Shown: positions 12,350 through 25,766, counted from the stretch's first letter. The stretch is 64,000 bases of DNA from Megalopta genalis (GCF_051020955.1 NW_027476729.1:85521-149520); one strand, 5' to 3'. A program made the numbers and translations. Notes: generated by a model from the sequence alone, not told the origin.

Positions 12350-14990
12350 TGTTTCGCATGCATTTGAAGCTAAACCATATATTCCGGATTGATTTGAAGC
12401 TAACTCATGTGTTTCGCATGCATTTGAAGCTAAACATATATTCCGGATTGATTTGAAGCTAACTCATGTGTTTCGAATGCATTTGAAGCTAAACCTTCTA
12501 CTTCGCATTGATTTGAATCTAAATCATGTGTTTCGTATGCATTTGAAGCTAAACCTTCTACTCCTCATTTATATGAAGCTAAATCATGTGTTTTCGCATG
12601 CATTTGCATCTAAACCTTATATTCCGCATTGATTTGAAGCTAACTCATGTGTTTCGCATGCATTTGAAGCTAAACCTTCTACTCCGCATTGATTTGAAGC
12701 TAAATCATGTGTTTCGCATGCATTTGAAGCTAAACCTTCTATTCCGCATTGATGTGACACTAACTCATGTGTTTCGCATGCATTGGAAGTTAAACCTTCT
12801 ACTCCGCATTGATTTGAAGCTAAATCATGTGTTTCGCATGCATTTGAAGATAAACCTTCTACTCCGCATTGATTTAAAACTAAAACATGTGTTTCGCAAG
12901 CATTTGAAGATAAACCTTATACTTCGCATTGATTTGAAGCTAAATCATGTGTTTCGCATGCATTTGAAGCTAAACCATATATTCCGCATTGATTTGAAGC
13001 TAACTCATGTGTTTCGAATGCATTTGAAGCTAAACCTTCTACTCCGCATTGATTTGAAGCTAAATCATGTGTTTCGCATGCATTTGAAGCTAAACCTTCT
13101 ATTCGCATTGATTTGAATCTAAATCATGTGTTTCGCATGCATTTGAAGATAAACCTTCTACTCCGCATTGATTTAAAACTAAAACATGTGTTTCGCAAGC
13201 ATTTGAAGCTAAACCTTCTACTTCGCATTGATTTGAAGCTAAATCATGTGTTTCGCATGCATTTGAAGCTAAACCTTCTACTCCGCATTGATTTGAAGCT
13301 AAATCATGTGTTTCGCATGGATTTGAAGCAAAACCTTCTACTCCGCATTGATTTAAAGCAGAATCATTTGTTACGCATGCATTTGAATCTAAACCTTCTA
13401 TTAGGCATTGATTTGAAGCTAAATCATGTGTTTCGCATGCATTTGAAGCTAAACCTTATATTCCGCATTGATTTGAACCTAACTCATGTGTTTCGCATGA
13501 ATTTGAAGTTAAACCTTCTACTCCGCATTGATTTGAAGCTAAATCATGTGTTTCGCATGCATTTGAAGCTAAACCTTCTACACCGCATTGATTTGAAGCC
13601 AAGTCATGTGTTTCGCATGGATTTGAAGCAAAACCTTCTACTTCGCATTGTTTTGAAGCTAAATCATGTGTTTCGCATGCATTTGAAGCTAAACCATATA
13701 TTCCGGATTGATTTGAAGCTAACTCATGTGTTTCGCATGCATTTGAAGCTAAACCATATATTCCGGATTGATTTGAAGCTAACTCATGTGTTTCGAATGC
13801 ATTTGAAGCTAAACCTTCTACTTCGCATTGATTTGAATCTAAATCATGTGTTTCGTATGCATTTGAAGCTAAACCTTCTACTCCTCATTTATATGAAGCT
13901 AAATCATGTGTTTCGCATGCATTTGCATCTAAACCTTATATTCCGCATTGATTTGAAGCTAACTCATGTGTTTCGCATGCATTTGAAGCTAAACCTTCTA
14001 CTCCGCATTGATTTGAAGCTAAATCATGTGTTTCGCATGCATTTGAAGCTAAACCTTCTATTCCGCATTGATGTGACACTAACTCATGTGTTTCGCATGC
14101 ATTGGAAGTTAAACCTTCTACTCCGCATTGATTTGAAGCTAAATCATGTGTTTCGCATGCATTTGAAGATAAACCTTCTACTCCGCATTGATTTAAAACT
14201 AAAACATGTGTTTCGCAAGCATTTGAAGATAAACCTTATACTTCGCATTGATTTGAAGCTAAATCATGTGTTTCGCATGCATTTGAAGCTAAACCATATA
14301 TTCCGCATTGATTTGAAGCTAACTCATGTGTTTCGAATGCATTTGAAGCTAAACCTTCTACTCCGCATTGATTTGAAGCTAAATCATGTGTTTCGCATGC
14401 ATTTGAAGCTAAACCTTCTATTCCGCATTGATTTGAATCTAAATCATGTGTTTCGCATGCATTTGAAGATAAACCTTCTACTCCGCATTGATTTAAAACT
14501 AAAACATGTGTTTCGCAAGCATTTGAAGCTAAACCTTCTACTTCGCATTGATTTGAAGCTAAATCATGTGTTTCGCATGCATTTGAAGCTAAACCTTCTA
14601 CTCCGCATTGATTTGAAGCTAAATCATGTGTTTCGCATGGATTTGAAGCAAAACCTTCTACTCCGCATTGATTTAAAGCAGAATCATTTGTTACGCATGC
14701 ATTTGAATCTAAACCTTCTATTAGGCATTGATTTGAAGCTAAATCATGTGTTTCGCATGCATTTGAAGCTAAACCTTATATTCCGCATTGATTTGAACCT
14801 AACTCATGTGTTTCGCATGAATTTGAAGTTAAACCTTCTACTCCGCATGATTTGAAGCTAAATCATGTGTTTCGCATGCATTTGAAGCTAAACCTTCTAC
14901 ACCGCATTGATTTGAAGCCAAGTCATGTGTTTCGCATGGATTTGAAGCAAAACCTTCTACTTCGCATTGTTTTGAAGCTAAATCATGTGT
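12350..14990. repeat. Tandem duplication of a 1,320-bp higher-order repeat
   Basis: About 12,350-13,670 and 13,671-14,990 carry the same variant order (22 units): two catatattccgg units, tttatatgaagc, gcatttgcatc, gatgtgacac, cattggaagtt, gaagataaacc, the atttaaagcagaatc unit, ttaggcattg, gaacctaac and gccaagtc. Three small deletions (near 13,105, 14,848 and 15,169) lie in or just beyond these copies. The block overlaps the end of the 2,010-bp duplication, so the two events are nested. Confidence 0.85.
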
Positions 14991-15560
14991 TTCGCATGCA
15001 TTTGAAGCTAAACCATATATTCCGCATTGATTTGAAGCTAACTCATGTGTTTCGAATGCATTTGAAGCTAAACCTTCTACTCCGCATTGATTTGAAGCTA
15101 ACTCATGTGTTTCGAATGCATTTGAAGCTAAACCTTCTACTCCGCATTGATTTGAAGCTAAATCATGTGTTCGCATGCATTTGAAGCTAAACCTTCTATT
15201 CCGCATTGATTTGAAGCTAAATCATGTGTTTCGCATGCATTTGAAGCTAAACCATATATTCCGGATTGATTTGAAGCTAACTCATGTGTTTCGAATGCAT
15301 TTGAAGCTATACCTTCTACTTCGCATTGATTTGAAGCTAACTAATGTGTTTCGTATGCATTTGAAACTAAACCTTCTACTCCTCATTTATATGAAGCTAA
15401 ATCATGTGTTTCGCATGCATTTGAAGCTAAACCTTGTGTTCCGCATTGATTTGAAGCTAAATCAAGTGTTTCGCATGCATTTGAAGCTAAACCTTCTACT
15501 CCACATTGATTTGAAGCTAACTCATGTGTTTCGTATGCATTTGAAGCTAAACCTTCTACT
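13660..15560. repeat. 1.9-kb block, first copy (partner at 16,568-18,470)
   Basis: The variants are in the same order as 16,568-18,470, at an offset of 2,908 bp early on and 2,910 bp (97 monomers) after two one-base deletions in this copy. Landmarks are the atttaaagcagaatc unit (14,671 and 17,579) and gctataccttc (about 15,300 and 18,210). The match ends where this copy continues into cttcgcattcatttg and the partner into cctcattgatatg. Confidence 0.85.
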
Positions 15561-16018
15561 TCGCATTCATTTGAAGCTAAATCATGTGTTTCGCATGGAG
15601 TTGAAGCAAAACCTTCTACTCCGCATTGATTTGAAGCAAAATCACTTGTTTCACATGCACTTGAAGCTAAGCCTTCTATTCCGCATTGATTTGAAGCTAA
15701 ATCATGTGTTTCGCATGCATTTGAAGCTAAACCTTCTATTCCGCATTGATTTGAAGCTAAATCATGTGTTTCGCATGCATTTGAAGCAAAACCTTCTACT
15801 TCGCATTGATTTGAAGCAAAATCATTTGTTACGCATGCATTTGAAGCTAAAGCTTCTATTCCGCATTGATTTGAAGCTAACTCATGTGTTTCGCATGCAT
15901 TTGAAGTTAAACCTTCTACTCCGCATTGATTTGAAGCTAATTCATGTGTTTCGCATGCATTTGAAGCTAAACCTTCTACACCGCATTGATTTGAAGCCAA
16001 GTCATGTGTTTCGCATGT

Positions 16019-16108
16019 ATTTGATGCGATCTCGTTTGTTTCGTATGCAGTTGAAGCTAAATCATTTATATCTCAAGTATTTGAATATAACTCATGTGTT
16101 TCGCATGC
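16019..16108. repeat. Diverged trimer element, copy 3
   Basis: Same three monomers as copies 1 and 2, including tttcgtatgc and gaatataac. It is preceded by the same roughly 500-bp lead-in (cacttgtttcacatgc, gctaaagcttc, ctacaccgc), so it was copied as part of a larger block. Confidence 0.9.
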
Positions 16109-16567
16109 ATTTGAAGCTAAACCTTCTACTCCGCATTGATTTGAAGCTAAAACATGTGTTTCGCATGCATTTGAAGCTAAACCTTCTACTCCGCATTGAT
16201 TTGAAGCTAAATCATGTGTTTCGCATGCATTTGATGCTAAACCATATATTCCGGATTGATTTGAAGCTAACTCATGTGTTTCGAATGCATTTGAAGCTAA
16301 ACCTTCTACTTCGCATTGATTTGAATCTAAATCATTTGTTTCGCATGCATTTGAAGCTAAAACTTCTATACCGCATTGATTTGAAGCTAAATCATGTGTT
16401 TCGCATGCATTTGAAGCTAAACCATATATTCCGGATTGATTTGAAGCTAACTCATGTGTTTCGAATGCATTTGAAGCTAAACCTTCTATTCCGCATTGAT
16501 TTGAAGCTAAATCATGTGTTTCGCATGCATTTGAAGCTAAACCTTCTACTCCGCATTGATTTGAAGC

Positions 16568-18470
16568 TAAATCATGTGTTTCGCATGCATTTGAAGCTAA
16601 ACCATATATTCCGGATTGATTTGAAGCTAACTCATGTGTTTCGCATGCATTTGAAGCTAAACCATATATTCCGGATTGATTTGAAGCTAACTCATGTGTT
16701 TCGAATGCATTTGAAGCTAAACCTTCTACTTCGCATTGATTTGAATCTAAATCATGTGTTTCGTATGCATTTGAAGCTAAACCTTCTACTCCTCATTTAT
16801 ATGAAGCTAAATCATGTGTTTCGCATGCATTTGCATCTAAACCTTATATTCCGCATTGATTTGAAGCTAACTCATGTGTTTCGCATGCATTTGAAGCTAA
16901 ACCTTCTACTCCGCATTGATTTGAAGCTAAATCATGTGTTTCGCATGCATTTGAAGCTAAACCTTCTATTCCGCATTGATGTGACACTAACTCATGTGTT
17001 TCGCATGCATTGGAAGTTAAACCTTCTACTCCGCATTGATTTGAAGCTAAATCATGTGTTTCGCATGCATTTGAAGATAAACCTTCTACTCCGCATTGAT
17101 TTAAAACTAAAACATGTGTTTCGCAAGCATTTGAAGATAAACCTTATACTTCGCCTTGATTTGAAGCTAAATCATGTGTTTCGCATGCATTTGAAGCTAA
17201 ACCATATATTCCGCATTGATTTGAAGCTAACTCATGTGTTTCGAATGTATTTGAAGCTAAACCTTCTACTCCGCATTGATTTGAAGCTAAATCATGTGTT
17301 TCGCATGCATTTGAAGCTAAACCTTCTATTCCGCATTGATTTGAATCTAAATCATGTGTTTCGCATGCATTTGAAGATAAACCTTCTACTCCGCATTGAT
17401 TTAAAACTAAAACATGTGTTTCGCAAGCATTTGAAGCTAAACCTTCTACTTCGCATTGATTTGAAGCTAAATCATGTGTTTCGCATGCATTTGAAGCTAA
17501 ACCTTCTACTCCGCATTGATTTGAAGCTAAATCATGTGTTTCGCATGGATTTGAAGCAAAACCTTCTACTCCGCATTGATTTAAAGCAGAATCATTTGTT
17601 ACGCATGCATTTGAATCTAAACCTTCTATTAGGCATTGATTTGAAGCTAAATCATGTGTTTCGCATGCATTTGAAGCTAAACCTTATATTCCGCATTGAT
17701 TTGAACCTAACTCATGTGTTTCGCATGAATTTGAAGTTAAACCTTCTACTCCGCATTGATTTGAAGCTAAATCATGTGTTTCGCATGCATTTGAAGCTAA
17801 ACCTTCTACACCGCATTGATTTGAAGCCAAGTCATGTGTTTCGCATGGATTTGAAGCAAAACCTTCTACTTCGCATTGTTTTGAAGCTAAATCATGTGTT
17901 TCGCATGCATTTGAAGCTAAACCATATATTCCGCATTGATTTGAAGCTAACTCATGTGTTTCGAATGCATTTGAAGCTAAACCTTCTACTCCGCATTGAT
18001 TTGAAGCTAACTCATGTGTTTCGAATGCATTTGAAGCTAAACCTTCTACTCCGCATTGATTTGAAGCTAAATCATGTGTTTCGCATGCATTTGAAGCTAA
18101 ACCTTCTATTCCGCATTGATTTGAAGCTAAATCATGTGTTTCGCATGCATTTGAAGCTAAACCATATATTCCGGATTGATTTGAAGCTAACTCATGTGTT
18201 TCGAATGCATTTGAAGCTATACCTTCTACTTCGCATTGATTTGAAGCTAACTAATGTGTTTCGTATGCATTTGAAACTAAACCTTCTACTCCTCATTTAT
18301 ATGAAGCTAAATCATGTGTTTCGCATGCATTTGAAGCTAAACCTTGTGTTCCGCATTGATTTGAAGCTAAATCAAGTGTTTCGCATGCATTTGAAGCTAA
18401 ACCTTCTACTCCACATTGATTTGAAGCTAACTCATGTGTTTCGTATGCATTTGAAGCTAAACCTTCTACT
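16568..18470. repeat. 1.9-kb block, second copy
   Basis: Partner of 13,660-15,560. It lacks the one-base deletions of the first copy and so keeps the plus frame open. One substitution pair (cttcgccttg near 17,150 and cgaatgtattt near 17,245) distinguishes it. Confidence 0.84.
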
Positions 18471-18564
18471 CCTCATTGATATGAAGCTAAATCATGTGTT
18501 TCGCAAGCATTTGAAGCTAAACCTTCTACTCCACATAGATTTCAAGCTAAATCAAGTGTTTCGC

Positions 18565-20310
18565 ATGCATTTGAATCTAAACCTTCTACTTCGCATTGTT
18601 TTGAAGCTAAATCATGTGTTTCGCATGCATTTGAAGCTAAACCATATATTCCGCATTGATTTGAAGCTAACTCATGTGTTTCGAATGCATTTGAAGCTAA
18701 ACCTTCTACTCCGCATTGATTTGAAGCTAAATCATGTGTTTCGCATGCATTTGAAGATAAACCTTCTACTCCGCATTGATTTAAAACTAAAACATGTGTT
18801 TCGCAAGCATTTGAAGCTAAACCTTCTTCTTCGCATTGATTTGAAGCAAAATCATTTGTTACGCACGCATTTGAAGCTTAACCTTCTATTCGGCATTGAT
18901 TTGAAGCTAAATCATGTGTTTCGCATGCATTTGAAGCTAAACCTTCTACTCCACATTGATTTCAAGCTAAGTCATGTGTTTCGCATGGATTTGAAGCTAA
19001 ACCATATAATCCGCATTGATTTGAAGCTAACTCATGTGTTTCGTATGCATTTGATGCTAAACCTTCTACTCCTCATTGATATGAAGCTAAATCATGTGTT
19101 TCGCATGCATTCGAAGCTAAACCTTACACTCCGCATTGATTTGAAGCAAAATCATTTGTTACGCATGCATTTGAAGCTAAACATTCTATTCGGCATTGAT
19201 TTGAAGCTAAATCATGTGTTTCGCATGCATTTGAAGATAAACCTTCTACTCCGCATTGATTTAAAACTAAAACATGTGTTTCGCAAGCATTTGAAGCTAA
19301 ACCTTCTACTTCGCATTGATTTGAAGCTAAATCATGTGTTTCGCATGCATTTGAAGCTAAACCATATAGTCCGGATTGATTTGAAGCTAACTCATGTGTT
19401 TCGAATGTATTTGAAACTAAACCTTCTACTCCGCATTGATTTGAATCTAAATCATGTGTTTCGCATGCATTTGAAGCTAAAACTTCTATTCCGCATTGAT
19501 TTGAAGCTAACTCATGTGTTTCGTATGCATTTGATGCTAAACCTTCTACTCCTCATTGATATGAAGCTAAATCATGTGTTTCGCATGCATTTGAAGATAA
19601 ACCTTCTACTCCGCATTGATTTAAAACTAAAACATGTGTTTCGCATGCATTTGAATCTAAACCTTCTACTTCGCATTGTTTTGAAGCTAAATCATGTGTT
19701 TCGCATGCATTTGAAGCTAAACCATATATTCCGCATTGATTTGAAGCTAACTCATGTGTTTCGAATGCATTTGAAGCTAAACCTTCTACTCCGCATTGAT
19801 TTGAAGCTAAATCATGTGTTTCGCATGCATTTGAAGATAAACCATCTACTCCGCATTGATTTAAAACTAAAACATGTGTTTCGCAAGCATTTGAAGCTAA
19901 ACCTTCTTCTTCGCATTGATTTGAAGCAAAATCATTTGTTACGCACGCATTTGAAGCTTAACCTTCTATTCGGCATTGATTTGAAGCTAAATCATGTGTT
20001 TCGCATGCATTTGAAGCTAAACCTTCTACTCCATATTGATTTCAAGCTAAGTCATGTGTTTCGCATGGATTTGAAGCTAAACCATATATTCCGCATTGAT
20101 TTGAAGCTAACTCATGTGTTTCGTATGCATTTGATGCTAAACCTTCTACTCCTCATTGATATGAAGCTAAATCATGTGTTTCGCATGCATTCGAAGCTAA
20201 ACCTTACACTCCGCATTGATTTGAAGCAAAATCATTTGTTACGCATGCATTTGAAGCTAAACATTCTATTCGGCATTGATTTGAAGCTAAATCATGTGTT
20301 TCGCATGCAT
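18565..20310. repeat. Duplication with 1,080-bp period, second copy missing two units
   Basis: About 18,565-19,230 matches 19,645-20,310 at an offset of 18 units. Shared rare variants are cttcgcattgttttg, ccttcttcttcgc, ttacgcacgc with gaagcttaacc, ttcaagctaagtc, catatattccgcattg after gcatgg, cattcgaagc and ctaaacattctattcgg. After the match, the second copy jumps directly to a catatattccgg unit that lies 120 bp further on in the first copy, indicating a two-unit deletion. Confidence 0.82.
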
Positions 20311-20690
20311 TTGAAGCTAAACCATATATTCCGGATTGATTTGAAGCTAACTCATGTGTTTCGAATGCATTTGAAACTAAACCTTCTACTCCGCATTGAT
20401 TTGAATCTAAATCATGTGTTTCGCATGCATTTGAAGCTAAAACTTCTATACCGCATTGATTTGAAGCTAACTCATGTGTTTAGCATGCATTTGAAGCTAA
20501 ACCTTCTACTCCGCATTGATTTGAAGCTAAATCATGTGTTTCGCATGAATTTGAAGCTAAGCCTTCTATTCCGCATTGATTTGAAGCTAAATCATGTGTT
20601 TCGCATGCATTTGAAGCTAAACCTTCCACTCCGCACTGATTTGAAGCTAAATCATGTGTTTCGCATGCATTTGAATCTAAACCTTATATT

Positions 20691-20712
20691 CCGTACTGAT
20701 TTTGAAGCTATC
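20691..20712. repeat. Amplified +1 insertion junction, copy 1
   Basis: The variant ccgtactgattttgaagct has one extra t relative to the unit, shifting the plus frame. Further copies are near 20,931, 29,480, 31,341, 36,381 and 55,444. Sharing of the same insertion and the same flanking variants across distant copies shows it is a real, propagated mutation. Confidence 0.85.
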
Positions 20713-20930
20713 TCATGTGTTTCGCATGCATTTGAAGATAAACCTTCTACTCCGCATTGATTTGAAGCTAAATCATGTGTTTCACATGCATTTGAAGCTA
20801 ATCCTTCTATTCCGCATTGATGTGACACTAAATCATGTGTTTCGCATGCATTTGAAGCTAAACCTTCCACTCCGCACTGATTTGAAGCTAAATCATGTGT
20901 TTCGCATGCATTTGAATCTAAACCTTATAT

Positions 20931-20952
20931 TCCGTACTGATTTTGAAGCTAT
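20931..20952. repeat. Amplified +1 insertion junction, copy 2
   Basis: Repeats the previous junction 240 bp later as part of a four-unit local duplication (about 20,600-20,700 and 20,840-20,940, both with ccttccactccgcactg followed by gaatctaaaccttatattcc). Confidence 0.85.
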
Positions 20953-21419
20953 CTCATGTGTTTCGCAAGCATTTGAAGCTAAACCTTCTACTTCGCATTG
21001 ATTTGAATCTAAATCATGTGTTTCGCATGCATTTGAAGCTAAACCTTCTACTCCACAATGATTTCAAGCTAAGTCATGTGTTTCGCATGGATTTGAAGCA
21101 AAACCTTCTACTTCGCATTGTTTTGAAGCTAAATCATGTGTTTCGCATGCATTTGAAGCTAAACCTTCTACTCCGCATTGATTTGAAGCTAAATCATGTG
21201 TTTCGCATGCATTTGAAGCTAAACCTTCTATTCCGCATTGATTTGACGCTAACTCATGTGTTTCGCATGCATTGGAAGTTAAACCTTCTACTCCGCATTG
21301 ATTTGAAGCTAAAACATGTGTTTCGCATGCATTTGATGCTAAACCATATATTCCGGATTGATTTGAAGCTAACTCATGTGTTTCGAATGCATTTGAAGCT
21401 AAACCTTCTACTCCGCATT

Positions 21420-23270
21420 GATTTGAAGCTAAATCATGTGTTTCGCATGCATTTGATGCTAAACCATATATTCCGGATTGATTTGAAGCTAACTCATGTG
21501 TTTCGAATGCATTGAAGCTAAACCTTCTACTTCGCATTGATTTGAATCTAAATCATTTGTTTCGCATGCATTTGAAGCTAAAACTTCTATACCGCATTGA
21601 TTTGAAGCTAAATCATGTGTTTCGCATGCATTTGAAGCTAAACCATATATTCCGGATTGATTTGAAGCTAACTCATGTGTTTCGAATGCATTTGAAGCTA
21701 AACCTTCTATTCCGCATTGATTTGATGCTAAATCATGTGTTTCGCATGCATTTGAAGCTAAACCTTCTACTCCGCATTGATTTGAAGCTAAATCATGTGT
21801 TTCGCATGCATTTGAAGCTAAACCATATATTCCGATTGATTTGAAGCTAACTCATGTGTTTCGCATGCATTTGAAGCTAAACCATATATTCCGGATTGAT
21901 TTGAAGCTAACTCATGTGTTTCGAATGCATTTGAAGCTAAACCTTCTACTTCGCATTGATTTGAATCTAAATCATGTGTTTCGTATGCATTTGAAGCTAA
22001 ACCTTCTACTCCTCATTTATATGAAGCTAAATCATGTGTTTCGCATGCATTTGCATCTAAACCTTATATTCCGCATTGATTTGAAGCTAACTCATGTGTT
22101 TCGCATGCATTTGAAGCTAAACCTTCTACTCCGCATTGATTTGAAGCTAAATCATGTGTTTCGCATGCATTTGAAGCTAAACCTTCTATTCCGCATTGAT
22201 GTGACACTAACTCATGTGTTTCGCATGCATTGGAAGTTAAACCTTCTATTCCGCATTGATTTGACGCTAACTCATGTGTTTCGCATGCATTGGAAGTTAA
22301 ACCTTCTACTCCGCATTGATTTGAAGCTAAAACATGTGTTTCGCATGCATTTGAAGCTTATCCTTCTATTCCGCATTGATTTGAAGCTAAATCATGTGTT
22401 TCGCATGCATTTGAAGCTAAACCTTCTACTCCGCATTGATTTGAAGCTAAATCATGTGTTTCGCATGCATTTGATGCTAAACCATATATTCCGGATTGAT
22501 TTGAAGCTAACTCATGTGTTTCGAATGCATTTGAAGCTAAACCTTCTACTTCGCATTGATTTGAATCTAAATCATTTGTTTCGCATGCATTTGAAGCTAA
22601 AACTTCTATACCGCATTGATTTGAAGCTAAATCATGTGTTTCGCATGCATTTGAGGCTAAACCATATATTCCGGATTGATTTGAAGCTAACTCATGTGTT
22701 TCGAATGCATTTGAAGCTAAACCTTCTATTCCGCATTGATTTGAAGCTAAATCATGTGTTTCGCATGCATTTGAAGCTAAACCTTCTACTCCGCATTGAT
22801 TTGAAGCTAAATCATGTGTTTCGCATGCATTTGAAGCTAAACCATATATTCCGGATTGATTTGAAGCTAACTCATGTGTTTCGCATGCATTTGAAGCTAA
22901 ACCATATATTCCGGATTGATTTGAAGCTAACTCATGTGTTTCGAATGCATTTGAAGCTAAACCTTCTACTTCGCATTGATTTGAATCTAAATCATGTGTT
23001 TCGTATGCATTTGAAGCTAAACCTTCTACTCCTCATTTATATGAAGCTAAATCATGTGTTTCGCATGCATTTGCATCTAAACCTTATATTCCGCATTGAT
23101 TTGAAGCTAACTCATGTGTTTCGCATGCATTTGAAGCTAAACCTTCTACTCCGCATTGATTTGAAGCTAAATCATGTGTTTCGCATGCATTTGAAGCTAA
23201 ACCTTCTATTCCGCATTGATGTGACACTAACTCATGTGTTTCGCATGCATTGGAAGTTAAACCTTCTACT
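21420..23270. repeat. Tandem duplication of a 1,020-bp higher-order repeat
   Basis: About 21,420-22,250 matches 22,440-23,270 at 17 units. Shared landmarks are atttgatgctaaaccatata, gaatctaaatcatttg, gctaaaacttctataccg, tttatatgaagc, gcatttgcatc and gatgtgacac. The first copy has one-base deletions near 21,511 and 21,833. The gap between copies holds a gacgct / cattggaagtt unit pair and a gcttatccttc unit. Confidence 0.83.
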
Positions 23271-23529
23271 CCGCATTGATTTGAAGCTAAATCATGTGTT
23301 TCGCATGCATTTGAAGATAAACCTTCTACTCCGCATTGATTTAAAACTAAAACATGTGTTTCGCAAGCATTTGAAGATAAACCTTATACTTCGCATTGAT
23401 TTGAAGCTAAATCATGTGTTTCGCATGCATTTGAAGCTAAACCATATATTCCGCATTGATTTGAAGCTAACTCATGTGTTTCGAAAATGCATTAAGCTAA
23501 ACCTTCTACTCCGCATTGATTTGAAGCCA

Positions 23530-24740
23530 AATCATGTGTTTCGCATGCATTTGAAGCTAAACCTTCTATTCCGCATTGATTTGAAGCTAAATCATGTGTT
23601 TCGCATGCATTTGAAGCTAAACCATATATTCCGGATTGATTTGAAGCTAACTCATGTGTTTCGAATGCATTTGAAGCTATACCTTCTACTTCGCATTGAT
23701 TTGAAGCTAACTAATGTGTTTCGTATGCATTTGAAACTAAACCTTCTACTCCTCATTTATATGAAGCTAAATCATGTGTTTCGCATGCATTTGAAGCTAA
23801 ACCTTGTGTTCCGCATTGATTTGAAGCTAAATCAAGTGTTTCGCATGCATTTGAAGCTAAACCTTCTACTCCACATTGATTTGAAGCTAACTCATGTGTT
23901 TCGCAAGCATTTGAAGCTAAACCTTCTACTCCTCATTGATATGAAGCTAAATCAAGTGTTTCGCATGCATTTGAATCTAAACCTTCTACTTCGCATTGTT
24001 TTGAAGCTAAATCATGTGTTTCGCATGCATTTGAAGCTAAACCATATATTCCGCATTGATTTGAAGCTAACTCATGTGTTTCGAATGCATTTGAAGCTAA
24101 ACCTTCTACTCCACATTGATTTGAAGCTAAATCATGTGTTTCGCATGCATTTGAAGATAAACCTTCTACTCCGCATTGGTTTAAAACTAAAACATGTGTT
24201 TCGCAAGCATTTGAAGCTAAACCTTCTTCTTCGCATTGATTTGAAGCAAAATCATTTGTTACGCACGCATTTGAAGCTTAACCGTCTATTCGGCATTGAT
24301 TTGAAGCTAAATCATGTGTTTCGCATGCATTTGAAGCTAAACCTTCTACTCCACATTGATTTCAAGCTAAATCATGTGTTTCGCATGCATTTGAAGCTAA
24401 ACCTTCTATTCCGCATTGATTTGAAGCTAAATCATGTGTTTCGCATGCATTTGAGCTAAACCATATATTCCGGATTGATTTGAAGCTAACTCATGTGTTT
24501 CGAATGCATTTGAAGCTATACCTTCTACTTCGCATTGATTTGAAGCTAACTAATGTGTTTCGTATGCATTTGAAACTAAACCTTCTACTCCTCATTTATA
24601 TGAAGCTAAATCATGTGTTTCGCATGCATTTGAAGCTAAACCTTGTGTTCCGCATTGATTTGAAGCTAAATCAAGTGTTTCGCATGCATTTGAAGCTAAA
24701 CCTTCTACTCCACATTGATTTGAAGCTAACTCATGTGTTT
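23530..24740. repeat. Duplication with 840-bp period
   Basis: About 23,530-23,900 recurs at 24,370-24,740 (14 units), with gctataccttc, taactaatgtg, tttatatgaagc, accttgtgttccg and aaatcaagtgtttcg in order. An insertion/deletion cluster (cgaaaatgcattaagc) lies at about 23,484-23,498 and a one-base deletion near 24,453. Confidence 0.8.
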
Positions 24741-25586
24741 CGTATGCATTTGAAGCTAAACCTTCTACTCCTCATTGATATGAAGCTAAATCATGTGTTT
24801 CGCAAGCATTTGAAGCTAAACCTTCTACTCCACATAGATTTCAAGCTAAATCAAGTGTTTCGCATGCATTTGAATCTAAACCTTCTACTTCGCATTGTTT
24901 TGAAGCTAAATCATGTGTTTCGCATGCATTTGAAGCTAAACCATATATTCCGCATTGATTTGAAGCTAACTCATGTGTTTCGAATGCATTTGAAGCTAAA
25001 CCTTCTACTCCGCATTGATTTGAATCTAAATCATGTGTTTCGCATTCATTTGAAGCTAAACCTTCTATTCCGCATTGATTTGAAGCTAACTCATGTGTTT
25101 CGCATGCATTTGAAGCTAAACCTTCTACTCCGCATTGATTTGAAGCTAAATCATGTGTTTCGCATGCATTGGAAGTTAAACCTTCTACTCCGCATTGATT
25201 TGAAGCTAAATCATGTGTTTCGCATGCATTTGAAGCTAAACCTTCTACTCCGCATTGATTTAAAGCTAAATCATGTGTTTCGCATGCATTTGAAGCTAAA
25301 CCTTCTATTCCGCATTGATTTGACGCTAACTCATGTGTTTCGCATTCATTTGAAGCTAAACCTTCTACTCCGCATTGATATAAAGCTAAAACATGTGTTT
25401 CGCATGTATTTGAAGCTAAACCTTCTACTTCGCATTGATTTGAAGCTAAATCATGTGTTTCGCATGCATTTGAAGCTAAACCATATATTCCGGATTGATT
25501 TGAAGCTAAGTCATGTGTTTCGAATGCATTTGAAGTTAAACCTTCTACTTCGCATTGATTTGAAGCTAAATCATGTGTTTCGCATG

Positions 25587-25766
25587 GAGTTGAAGCAAAA
25601 CCTTCTACTTCGCATTGATTTGAAGAAAAATCATTTGTGACGCATGCATTTGAAGCTAAACCTTCTATTCGGCATTGATTTGAAGCTAAATCATGTGTTT
25701 CTCATGCATTTGAAACTAAACATTCTACTCCACATTGATTAAAAACTAAGTCATGTGTTTCGCATG
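25587..25766. repeat. Double-stop variant block, copy 3
   Basis: Same three-unit landmark as at 2521. TGA is at 25,638-25,640 and TAA at 25,740-25,742 in the plus frame. It is followed by the ccttccactcc and gaatctaaaccttatattcc units, as in copies 1, 2, 5 and 6. Confidence 0.84.

Larger units (their letters stand above)
9041..13061. repeat. Tandem duplication of a 2,010-bp higher-order repeat
   Basis: Copies are about 9,041-11,050 and 11,051-13,061. The period is 67 monomers of 30 bp, an odd number, so it exceeds a whole number of dimers by one monomer. The odd count arises because each copy contains the three-monomer trimer element (9781 and 11791). The second copy carries +1 or -1 indels near 11,524, 11,588, 12,337, 12,434 and 12,591 that the first copy lacks. 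Otherwise the variants match one for one. Confidence 0.87.
15175..20760 (+). other. Longest open frame (1,861 codons), repeat-derived, probably not a gene
   Basis: An uninterrupted plus-strand frame of about 93 copies of HVFRMHLKLN / LLLRIDLKLN variants. It begins just after a one-base deletion near 15,169 and ends when a one-base insertion (gattttgaag) near 20,700 moves it to a frame with TGA in each unit. Only four of the 180 possible single substitutions in the consensus unit (TTG or AAG to TAG) create a stop here, so long open stretches are expected without selection. No non-repetitive domain, intron signal or hydrophobic leader is visible. If translated, it would be a giant basic leucine-rich repeat peptide. 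Confidence 0.3.
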
